The notes beneath the pieces are model-generated. The model was not told where the DNA came from, searched no databases, and saw nothing but the letters and a program-made list of their open reading frames with translations. The translations under genes were made by a program, and so were the position numbers. From positions 1-64,000 of the forward strand of contig CAMTWO010000016.1 of assembly GCA_947085405.1 (NCBI GenBank): a stretch of DNA of 64,000 nt, given 5' to 3'. Below, piece by piece: positions 34,198-41,968 of the stretch; the first letter of the stretch is position 1; each line of letters starts with the position of its first letter. The stretch comes from JASEGV01 sp947085405 (lineage in GTDB: Bacteria > Bacteroidota > Ignavibacteria > UBA10030 > BY39).

Positions 34198-34983
34198 TTA
34201 TTTTTCGAATACCAAACAGCATTTCAGCCTGCCACATTGTCCCAAATGTTTCTGCGGATTATGCGACAATCCTTGTTGAGCAACGTGTTGAGAAGAAATC
34301 CGTTCAAAGTCGTGTAACCAAATTGTGCAACAAATTTGTCTGCCGCAAACACCGATACCACCTACTCTTTTAGTTTCATCCCGCACACCAATCTGTCGCA
34401 TCTCGATGCGTGTATGGTAAACGAAAGCCAGGTCCTTCACTAATTCACGAAAATCTATTCGGTGATCGGCTGTGTAGTAGAAGGTCATCCGGTTCAAATC
34501 GAATTGGTATTCAACATCAACCAGACGCATCGACAATCGATGTTTTGATATTTTTTCGAGGGTTACGTTAAAAGTTTCGTCTTCCTTTGTTCGATTCTCT
34601 TGAAGTTGTTGTAAGTCGCCTTCGTTTGCTAACCTGATAATTTTTTTAAACTCACCGCAGTTTCCCTTTTTTGTCTGCATTTTTAAAAAGGCGAGATTCC
34701 CTGTCGAAACCACCATCCCGATGTCGCAACCCCTGTCGGCTTCAACAATTACATAAGTATTAATCTGAATATTCAATCCATTCTGCACACAATAAAAATC
34801 GCACCGGTCTGCTTTGAATTTAATGAGGGCAAAGCTAATTTCGGTAGTTACATTTTGTTGGGTTTCTTGAGGGCACTGTTTGCAATTAACATTTCCGTTT
34901 TGAGAATAATATTCATCAGGAAAGTTATTTCCTTTTACAGAATTTGTCTTCTCGTTTTCCTGTGGATACTTATGCTGATGCAC
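34198..34983 (-). CDS. ricT: PSP1-domain protein (RicT/YaaT)
   Basis: 261 residues with a central PSP1 domain. Signature pieces are DRGCDIGMVV (about 84-93), YYTADHRIDFRELVKDLA and the cysteine-rich GVCGRQICC plus CGRLKCC near the end. In Bacillus, RicT works with RicA/RicF in an Fe-S complex that stimulates RNase Y and phosphorelay steps. Here the partners are not visible. The N-terminal 40 residues are low complexity with CKQC. It sits between holB and metG as in Firmicutes. Confidence 0.88.
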   Translation of the reverse strand: MHQHKYPQENEKTNSVKGNNFPDEYYSQNGNVNCKQCPQETQQNVTTEISFALIKFKADRCDFYCVQNGLNIQINTYVIVEADRGCDIGMVVSTGNLAFLKMQTKKGNCGEFKKIIRLANEGDLQQLQENRTKEDETFNVTLEKISKHRLSMRLVDVEYQFDLNRMTFYYTADHRIDFRELVKDLAFVYHTRIEMRQIGVRDETKRVGGIGVCGRQICCTIWLHDFERISSQHVAQQGLSHNPQKHLGQCGRLKCCLVFEK

Positions 34984-34993
34984 TAATAGAACC

Positions 34994-36133
34994 TTAATTT
35001 TTAACTAAAATAATACGCCTTATTTTAATAACCATTACTGTAATAATCAATTGAATATATACATTTTTTTTGAGAAGTAAAAGAGCTTTTTCAATTTCTT
35101 TAAAAACAGCGTAGATATCGAAATTTTTATAGATAGCGTTAAATTTTTCAAGACGGGTTTTTTGGTCAACGTTTAAAACTTGATCGCTGCCAATTGAGAG
35201 TGTATGGACATCACGAAACCAAACTTGCAGCAGCAAAAGCAACTGTTCGATTTCAGCCCGATCGTTTTCTTTTGTCATTTTTTCGATTTCTTCTGAAATC
35301 TTGAGAGTGTTTTGAGTAAGAATGATCGCCAAAAAATCCACAAGCTGATTCCGTTTTGCATTCAAATCGGTTTGCATTAACTGCAAAGCGTGCGTGTAAC
35401 TTCCATTTGATAGACGTGAAATGATTTTGCTCTGCTGTTCATCTAAGTTTTCGCGACTTTGGAGTGCGGCAGATATTTCATCTTCCTTTAAATCTTCAAA
35501 TCGAATTAATTGGCAGCGCGAAATAATTGTGGGGAGTAATGCATCTTTGTTGGATGTTGTGAGAATCAATACGGTTTCGCCCAGAGGTTCTTCAAGGGTT
35601 TTTAATAACGCATTAGACGATTGTTCATTCATTTTTTCAGCATCAAAAATTATGATGACTTTTCTTCCTTGCGATAAAACACTGAGTGCAGATTTTTTTC
35701 TTATTTCCCTGATGCTCGTAATTTTTATGAAATTGGCTCTTTCGATTGAGATTTTATGATAAGGATTCTTGGCTTTAGCTGCTAACTCGGAATAAACTTG
35801 TGATAGATCTTCCGGTGTTAATTTATCGAGTGGTAAATCATCGGATAATTCGTTTTTACCTACCGGAAGAGGAAACACGAGGTGAACATTTGGATGCTGA
35901 AGAATATTCACTTTATGGCAATCGGGGCAAGAATCACAGGAATCGGTTACTGCAGTTTTACAATTAAGGATTTTTGCGATTTGAATGGCTGCGGCATCTT
36001 TGCCAACACCGTCGCCTCCATATAACAGCAACGAATGTGGTAAACGATTTTGTTCGAGATGCTTTTGAATTATTCTCTTAGCTCGATTTTGCCCTATGAC
36101 TATATCCCAACTCATATTAGAATGCGTGTCCAA
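34994..36133 (-). CDS. holB: DNA polymerase III delta-prime subunit
   Basis: Clamp-loader subunit of the AAA+ family. Walker A is GGDGVGKD at about 39-46, a zinc-binding set CDSCPDC follows at about 65-71, and the sensor/SRC region reads NALLKTLEEP and TIISRCQLIRF. 379 residues is normal. The start drawn at 36133 overlaps the Omp85 stop by 17 bases; M7 at 36115 (MSWDIVIGQ) would avoid this and fits the usual family start equally well. Confidence 0.92.
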   Translation of the reverse strand: MDTHSNMSWDIVIGQNRAKRIIQKHLEQNRLPHSLLLYGGDGVGKDAAAIQIAKILNCKTAVTDSCDSCPDCHKVNILQHPNVHLVFPLPVGKNELSDDLPLDKLTPEDLSQVYSELAAKAKNPYHKISIERANFIKITSIREIRKKSALSVLSQGRKVIIIFDAEKMNEQSSNALLKTLEEPLGETVLILTTSNKDALLPTIISRCQLIRFEDLKEDEISAALQSRENLDEQQSKIISRLSNGSYTHALQLMQTDLNAKRNQLVDFLAIILTQNTLKISEEIEKMTKENDRAEIEQLLLLLQVWFRDVHTLSIGSDQVLNVDQKTRLEKFNAIYKNFDIYAVFKEIEKALLLLKKNVYIQLIITVMVIKIRRIILVKN

Positions 36134-38282
36134 TTCCGAAATTTAAAACTCCGTTGTAGAGTACTTCGTTAAAAAATTTTTTCTGATAGAACCATTTTTT
36201 GCCTGCAATTTCCATCGGGTCGTAAACTCTCATCCCGAAATCAAACCTCACCGGTCCAACGAAAGTATCGTATCTGATACCTACTCCGGAAGCTATTGCT
36301 ACATCTTTGATGTTTACGTCTTTGAAATTATTCCACAGGTTCCCATAATCTAAAAAATAAACAGCCCATAAGTTCTCCAGATTTAAAATCCATAATTTCC
36401 CAAATCCGCGCATGTGGTTAATGCGAAGTTCGGTGTTGCCTTCAAACAGGAAATTCCCACCTAAGGGGATTTCGCTTTGCAGCATCGAGCCAAGCTCACG
36501 GTTTTTCCAGCCACGCACGCTTCCACTTCCTCCTGCAAAAAATCTTCTATTCAATGGAATTGATATATTGGGATTCTTTTTGCTTTCGCCATATTTATCC
36601 TGATATCCGGCTTTCAGTTTTACAGCTAATATATTAAATTTTGTTCGCGATAAATCTTTATACCATCTTCCAAATAAAGTTACCTTGTAGTATTGAGTGA
36701 ATGGAAGTGACTTCTGAATGTTTTTGAAAACATTTTGGAGTATGCCCGACTCCTCAATAGAACCGGCATGAAAAAAACCTTCTGTTGGTGAAAATAGATC
36801 GTTGGTTTTATCCCTCTGCAATGTAAAACTCAAAATAGAGTTAAACTGCGGTTGCTCCTCTTGCTTCAAACGGGTGATGCTCAACCCTGTTTTAATCGTA
36901 TCCTCGATCCAATTAACGTCCGATCGTTCTAATATCCATTCCATAAATCCGGTTGTATAAGTGGCAAATTGATTAATCAACCCGATTTTATTTCGAACAA
37001 GTGTAACAAGGTAAAAGTTTTTTTTATCGGCGATTAACGATAATGTCCACGTTCCATTTAGTGTACGTGTGAAAAGATAAGGTTGAATTATCTGAAAATT
37101 CAAATCTACTTTACCCTGGACTGAATTATCCTTCAAGCCGTACTTCCCGAAAACCCGTCCAAAATTCCACTCTTGTACTGATTGCGTATTGAAACGTAAT
37201 CGTAAATTAAAGTTCCGGGCATCACCAAGAAAATTTCGGTTTGTATATCCAAGACCTAAACCCAAATTAAATACGTTATCTTCATCCGACAGTATTACTT
37301 CGGGGGCAATTTCGTGTTTATCTCTTGGCTTCACACGAACGCTAATCGGAAGCAAATCGCCAATCGTTGTAGCGACAATTTCCGGAATCTCAATTCGTGC
37401 TGCTTCAAACAAACCCAATCTATTTAAATTTCTTTCAGATGATATTACCTTATTTTTGCTTATTAACTCTCCCGATTTAAAATCTAAATGTTTTGTAATA
37501 ATTTTATTTGTTATATCCTCACGGGGAGGTTCAACAAGGATACTTAATTCTCCGAATTTATATTTTTTACCGGGACGTATTGCGTAAGTGATTTTAAATC
37601 TGTTAGTCGAGAGGTATCTGATTGCAGTTGAACTTTCGGGCAGTATAGTAACCAGAGGATATCCGCTGTTTGAAATAATCTCAGTTATTCTTGTGGCTTC
37701 GTCGTTGATTTTAGATTTTTCGTAAGGGTGTCCGGATTTTATCTTGGGTTCCAGGAATATTGCATCAAGGACAGATTGATCTATATTTTCAATTCCTGTG
37801 TATTCTACGGAATCGATATACGACCGTTCATTTTCATCTATCTTCAAATCAATTTTGATTGCAGTAGTGTCGGAATTGTATGAATACGATGATACGGCAT
37901 TCAGATCAAAGAATCCATAATCGTTATAGAGTTGTTTCAAACGTTCAACATCAGAATAATAAACATCCTGAAAAAAATATTCTGTTTGTCTGCCAAATTT
38001 TTCGCCAAATATGTTATACAGGAATTTTGAAAAAGCGCCCGGTGATATTTTTGTAATAAAAGTTTCTAAAATTGTTTTATCATCAAAGAACTTATTACCT
38101 GATAATTCAATATTATTTACTTCAAGAGGCTTCTCTGATACTACATCTTGAGAAAATACCGGAAGGGAAAACAAAAAGAATAATGCGAGTAAATAAATAC
38201 TAATTCCGCAATGGAGGTAATTATATTTGATTAAAAATATCAAGTGGATTGAATTTATAAAAAAACCCATCCGGTTGAACAA
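36117..38282 (-). CDS. Omp85-family outer-membrane assembly protein (BamA/TamA-like)
   Basis: Outer-membrane beta-barrel with N-terminal POTRA repeats (about 55-345), then a D15-type barrel from about 370. The RRFFAGGSGSVRGWKNRELG segment carries the conserved (V/I)RGF-like lid-lock motif, and the chain ends in a hydrophobic strand with final Phe (NFGIGHAF). The signal peptide probably begins near ISIYLLALFFLFSLPVFSQ (about 28-45). The first ATGs (38282, 38270) lie inside the terminator hairpin of the preceding gene, so true initiation may be further in at a non-ATG codon. Only the one Omp85 gene is visible, so BamA versus TamA is open. Confidence 0.85.
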   Translation of the reverse strand: MFNRMGFFINSIHLIFLIKYNYLHCGISIYLLALFFLFSLPVFSQDVVSEKPLEVNNIELSGNKFFDDKTILETFITKISPGAFSKFLYNIFGEKFGRQTEYFFQDVYYSDVERLKQLYNDYGFFDLNAVSSYSYNSDTTAIKIDLKIDENERSYIDSVEYTGIENIDQSVLDAIFLEPKIKSGHPYEKSKINDEATRITEIISNSGYPLVTILPESSTAIRYLSTNRFKITYAIRPGKKYKFGELSILVEPPREDITNKIITKHLDFKSGELISKNKVISSERNLNRLGLFEAARIEIPEIVATTIGDLLPISVRVKPRDKHEIAPEVILSDEDNVFNLGLGLGYTNRNFLGDARNFNLRLRFNTQSVQEWNFGRVFGKYGLKDNSVQGKVDLNFQIIQPYLFTRTLNGTWTLSLIADKKNFYLVTLVRNKIGLINQFATYTTGFMEWILERSDVNWIEDTIKTGLSITRLKQEEQPQFNSILSFTLQRDKTNDLFSPTEGFFHAGSIEESGILQNVFKNIQKSLPFTQYYKVTLFGRWYKDLSRTKFNILAVKLKAGYQDKYGESKKNPNISIPLNRRFFAGGSGSVRGWKNRELGSMLQSEIPLGGNFLFEGNTELRINHMRGFGKLWILNLENLWAVYFLDYGNLWNNFKDVNIKDVAIASGVGIRYDTFVGPVRFDFGMRVYDPMEIAGKKWFYQKKFFNEVLYNGVLNFGIGHAF

Positions 38283-38291
38283 GATGGGTTT
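38259..38291 (-). terminator. Terminator after the DUF2795-type gene
   Basis: AAACCCATC (38263-38271) pairs with GATGGGTTT (38283-38291). On the minus strand a run of T residues follows. It overlaps the first codons of the Omp85 reading frame. Confidence 0.8.
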
Positions 38292-38328
38292 CTTAGTAAA
38301 GGGTTATAAAATTTATTAAGATTCAAAT

Positions 38329-38553
38329 CTAATATTCATTTTCGTCTTCAAAGAAAAAATCTTGATCCGTGGGAAAGTCGACCCATATATCTTCCATACT
38401 TTCATACGGTTCGTCGGAGTCTTCAAGTTCCTGAAGATTTTCAATAACTTCGATCGGCGCACCTATTCGATTCGCATAATCGATTAATTCTTCTTTAGTA
38501 GCGGGCCAAGGCGCATCGTCTAAATGTGCAGCAAGTTCCAAAGTCCAAATCAT
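38329..38553 (-). CDS. DUF2795-type small acidic protein
   Basis: 74 residues. The core APWPATKEELIDYANRIGAP followed by EVIENLQELED is the DUF2795-like helical unit found in Chlorobi and Bacteroidota; the tail is very acidic (DFFFEDENEY). Function unknown. It follows the M23 peptidase gene by 24 bases, has a GGAG box before the ATG and is closed by its own terminator. Confidence 0.8.
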   Translation of the reverse strand: MIWTLELAAHLDDAPWPATKEELIDYANRIGAPIEVIENLQELEDSDEPYESMEDIWVDFPTDQDFFFEDENEY

Positions 38554-38577
38554 AAAATAATTCTCCTTATTAAAATA

Positions 38578-39534
38578 TTAACGCTTTGAAATATTTCTGA
38601 CATATTCACTCACAGATAGATCGTTTAAAAAATAATCAATAGGATTTTGTTTAACACCTTTATAGTGGACTTCGTAATGTAAATGAGGACCACTTACTAA
38701 ACCGGTTCTTCCACTTTTTGCAATCAGATCGCCGCGTTTAACTTTGGCACCCGAACGAACGAGTACTTTCGATAAATGAGCATACAAAGTCTGATAGCCA
38801 AAGCCGTGATTGATAACCACAACTATTCCATAACCGCCGCCGCTGCGTCCGCCGAATTCAACTGTGCCATCGCCGGATGCATAGACCGGTGTGCCAACGT
38901 CGTTAATGATATCCAAACCTTCGTGCTTACGGAAGAAGCCGAGAACCGGATGCATTCTTTTTCCGAAACCACCGGTTGAATGATATCCGTCCATCGGTTT
39001 TAACGCCGGAAGTGCTGCAAAAAGTTTTTGATTGTAATTATACTTTTGAAAAACTTTCGCGTAGCTCTCGCTTTGCTGATTTATTTCTCTGCTCAGTTTA
39101 TCTGCAATGTCGTTTATCTGACTGAGCGCATTTTCACTATTATTCAAAATTTGTTTAGAATCGAATTTTAAAATACTGCCGCCAACGCCAACCTTCAATT
39201 CATCTTTATCCAGTTTAGGCAAATCAACCAGTAATCTGAGTTGATCGCCTTGAGTATTAATCTTGTCGATGTCAGTTTTAAATTCTTCAAACCTTTGAGT
39301 TAAAGATGATATTTGAGATCTTAAAACTTTGTTTTCATCAACAATTTTATTAATCCGATCATAACCGAGATTTAAGAAATCATAAATAATATAATTTCCA
39401 CTAATGATAATACTCACCATCAAGACCACACTCGAAAGTATAGTAACTATGGTTTTTAAACCAAAGTGCTTTACCTCCCTATAATTGAGGTCTTTTTCGG
39501 AAAAATAGAAATATTTACGGTTCTTAAAAATCAA
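38578..39534 (-). CDS. M23 (LytM) peptidase, membrane-anchored
   Basis: 318 residues. A single N-terminal transmembrane helix (about 27-52) is followed by a coiled coil (about 58-100) and a LytM domain. Zinc ligands are H204 and D208 (HEGLD) and H286 (HLHYEV), with H253 (YAHLS) also in the active site. It is thus a potentially active peptidoglycan endopeptidase, arranged like the MepM/envelope-scaffold M23 proteins that act in wall growth or division. A consensus promoter lies about 100 bases upstream. Confidence 0.92.
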   Translation of the reverse strand: MIFKNRKYFYFSEKDLNYREVKHFGLKTIVTILSSVVLMVSIIISGNYIIYDFLNLGYDRINKIVDENKVLRSQISSLTQRFEEFKTDIDKINTQGDQLRLLVDLPKLDKDELKVGVGGSILKFDSKQILNNSENALSQINDIADKLSREINQQSESYAKVFQKYNYNQKLFAALPALKPMDGYHSTGGFGKRMHPVLGFFRKHEGLDIINDVGTPVYASGDGTVEFGGRSGGGYGIVVVINHGFGYQTLYAHLSKVLVRSGAKVKRGDLIAKSGRTGLVSGPHLHYEVHYKGVKQNPIDYFLNDLSVSEYVRNISKR

Positions 39535-39638
39535 TATAAAATGTCTTTTATTATTTAATTTGCCTTCCCATCAACGATATTTAGATAAAAGTTGATGAAA
39601 TAAGCTGTTTTCATACAAAGTTACAATACTTTTTGCTA

Positions 39639-39667
39639 ATTATATAAAAAAAAAAATCATTTGTCAA
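39639..39667 (-). promoter_or_regulatory. Consensus sigma70-type promoter of the M23 peptidase
   Basis: Minus strand TTGACA (39667-39662), 17 bases including an 11-T tract, and TATAAT (39644-39639): a full match to the E. coli consensus. Transcription would start near 39632 and give a leader of about 98 bases. Confidence 0.75.
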
Positions 39668-39692
39668 GAGTAATTTCACTTTTTTGGAATTT

Positions 39693-40703
39693 TTATTCAA
39701 AATCGTGTTCAAAGTAGTTTATTGCTCTATCGCCTATTCGCTTGCTTTTTTCATCGATCACTGCCTCCAGACGTTTAGCAAATTCCTTTGCGGCATCGTA
39801 TCCATAATGTTTTAGCAAGTAATTCATCGCAATAACCTCGCAAATTACAGTTACATTTTTGCCGGGGAATATCGGTAATTTAACATGCAACAATTCGACT
39901 CCGACTATTTCGATGCCTTCAGTATCCAAGCCTGTGCGTGTATATTCCTCGTCCGGATTCCAATCTGTAAGTTCGATTACAACTTCTACTCTTTTTTGAA
40001 ATCGGATAGCCCTGATGCCAAACATCGAACGAACATCAATCAAACCAAGTCCACGGATTTCCATAAAATGTTTTACGATATCCGAACCGGCGCCCATTAA
40101 AATTCCTTCGCCTTTCCGTGTTATCATAACCACATCGTCGGCAACAAGCCGGTGGCCCCTTTCTACTAAATCAAGAGCAATCTCGCTTTTGCCAATACCT
40201 GATCTGCCCATTAAAAGAACACCGATTCCATAAACATCAACGAACGACCCATGAACCGCTGCTTGTACAGAAAATTGATCGTCTAAAAAATCACTTAAAA
40301 AATAAATGAATTTTGTTGTCTCCAAAGATGTTTGCATAACTGCAATCTTTTTTTCTGTCGCCAACTGAACTAGTTCATCGCCGAGGATGTTGCTGCTGGT
40401 TACTACTATACATGGAATATCAAATTCTATTATTCTTTTGAACGATTTGATACGATCTTCGAGCGATAGATGCCTCAAGTATTTAACTTCGGTATTTCCA
40501 AAAATTTGCACCCTGTTGTAAGAGAACAAATCGACATAACCTGCTAAAGGTAATCCGGGACGATGAAAATTTTTATCAATGATTTCTTTTTTGAAACCAG
40601 TTTCACCGTTTAGTAATGTTAAAGCAAGTCTCTCTTTGTTCGATTCGTACAAATAGCCAACAGTGATGCTCTTTTTGCGGGTTTCCTTGACTTCTAATTT
40701 CAT
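39693..40703 (-). CDS. hprK: HPr kinase/phosphorylase
   Basis: Bifunctional enzyme that phosphorylates a serine of HPr and removes it with phosphate. The P-loop GRSGIGKS is at 166-173, H151 lies in the conserved HGS segment, DD at 189-190 is the metal/catalytic site, and EIRGLGLIDVRSMFG is the family signature. 336 residues is slightly long. No ptsH, ptsI or EII gene is in view, so the kinase may have a regulatory role in an incomplete PTS, as in several Chlorobi. It is one base from hpf. Confidence 0.93.
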   Translation of the reverse strand: MKLEVKETRKKSITVGYLYESNKERLALTLLNGETGFKKEIIDKNFHRPGLPLAGYVDLFSYNRVQIFGNTEVKYLRHLSLEDRIKSFKRIIEFDIPCIVVTSSNILGDELVQLATEKKIAVMQTSLETTKFIYFLSDFLDDQFSVQAAVHGSFVDVYGIGVLLMGRSGIGKSEIALDLVERGHRLVADDVVMITRKGEGILMGAGSDIVKHFMEIRGLGLIDVRSMFGIRAIRFQKRVEVVIELTDWNPDEEYTRTGLDTEGIEIVGVELLHVKLPIFPGKNVTVICEVIAMNYLLKHYGYDAAKEFAKRLEAVIDEKSKRIGDRAINYFEHDFE

Positions 40704-40704
40704 A

Positions 40705-41037
40705 TTAGAATTTCCTTTTGAATTCCCTAACCTGCTTTTTATTTTTTCCGCGTACTTTAGATTTAATTTTTGAGAGTTGCTTCTCTAATTTCAGGATGGC
40801 TTGATCAATCGACTTAAAAAAGTTTTCCGATTTTTCAGTTGCAACAATATCGTGCCCGTAAAGATGTAAACTCATATCAACAATTTTTGAATTATTGTCG
40901 GACCCCTCCAAGCTGAATGTTGCATTACAGCGAAGGATGCCATCAAAATGATTACCTAATTTATTTATTTCTTCGATTGCATGTTCTTTTACAGTTGAAT
41001 GCAGTCGAACTTTGCGTGCAGTAATATGTACTTCCAT
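40705..41037 (-). CDS. hpf: Ribosome hibernation promoting factor (HPF/RaiA family, short form)
   Basis: 110 residues with the beta-alpha-beta-beta-beta-alpha pattern of HPF: VHITARKVRLHSTVKEHAIE, then VDMSLHLYGHDIVATEKSEN and a basic tail (KSKVRGKNKKQVREFKRKF). It lacks the C-terminal dimerisation domain of long HPF. It would bind the 30S decoding region and inactivate ribosomes in stationary phase. Located between xer and hprK in a tight minus-strand run. Confidence 0.9.
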   Translation of the reverse strand: MEVHITARKVRLHSTVKEHAIEEINKLGNHFDGILRCNATFSLEGSDNNSKIVDMSLHLYGHDIVATEKSENFFKSIDQAILKLEKQLSKIKSKVRGKNKKQVREFKRKF

Positions 41038-41057
41038 TTTTTATCCTTTCTTTATTT

Positions 41058-41963
41058 TTACGATTTTGGATGAGCTTGATCGTATATACTCTTTAACCGA
41101 TCAATAGTTACATGTGTATAAATTTGAGTCGTCGATAAACTCTCGTGTCCTAATAATTCTTTTACTGCCTTTAAGTCGGCTCCTCGATTCAATAAATGTG
41201 TGGCGAAAGTGTGCCGAAGTACGTGCGGACTTTTTTTCTCGATATCGGATACCTGTTGAATATAGTGGTTTACAATATTATACACTCCTTTGGGATACAT
41301 CCGCTTTCCCCGATTTGAAATAAAAACTGAACGAAGTTCTTTTTCAGAAGTTGTTCCTGAAAATAATTCTTCACGGCTCAGCAGGTATTTTTTCAATGCT
41401 GACTTTGCTTTTTCTCCAAAGGGAGTAATTCGAACTTTTCGACCCTTTCCGATAACTTTCAGTGTTTTATTGTACCAATCGATGTTTTCTAAATTCAACT
41501 CTATCAATTCGTTAAGCCGGATACCTGTGCTGTACAAAATCTCTAATAATGCTTTATCTCTTAGACCTGTTACAGCCGCTTCATTCGGAAGTTCTAACAT
41601 TTTGATTATAGCTGATTCATCCAAAAATGAGGGTAATTTTTTAGGAATTTTTGGAGTTGCGATGTTTATAGTCGGATTCGATTTAATTATTTTTTTCCTG
41701 TATAGATATTTGTAAAAAGAACGTACCGAAGATAGTTTTCTGGCAATACTTTTTTTTGATATCCCATTCTCAATAAGATCGCCTAAAAAAAGTCGTATGG
41801 TTAGATTATCAATAGTTTTTAATTGATATTTTTCAGAAGAAAAATGTTTTATGAAAAACGAGTGCAGTTGTAACAAGTCGTCCTCGTACGATGATATTGT
41901 ATTGGAGGAATAGTTTTTTTCGAATTTCAGATAATCTAAAAACGATGTAATATGATTGATCAT
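41058..41963 (-). CDS. Tyrosine recombinase XerC/XerD
   Basis: 301 residues, all catalytic residues present: R149, K173, H247, R250, H273 and nucleophile Y282. N-terminal SAM-like DNA-binding domain at about 1-95. Length and position among housekeeping genes (next to topA and hpf) indicate the chromosome dimer resolvase rather than a phage integrase. XerC and XerD cannot be separated from one gene. Confidence 0.92.
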   Translation of the reverse strand: MINHITSFLDYLKFEKNYSSNTISSYEDDLLQLHSFFIKHFSSEKYQLKTIDNLTIRLFLGDLIENGISKKSIARKLSSVRSFYKYLYRKKIIKSNPTINIATPKIPKKLPSFLDESAIIKMLELPNEAAVTGLRDKALLEILYSTGIRLNELIELNLENIDWYNKTLKVIGKGRKVRITPFGEKAKSALKKYLLSREELFSGTTSEKELRSVFISNRGKRMYPKGVYNIVNHYIQQVSDIEKKSPHVLRHTFATHLLNRGADLKAVKELLGHESLSTTQIYTHVTIDRLKSIYDQAHPKS

Positions 41964-41968
41964 ATCAA

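Noticed and set aside
41058..41963. Tyrosine recombinase as a mobile-element integrase
   Set aside because: Length, full housekeeping context and sequence fit XerC/XerD; no attachment repeats or element genes flank it.
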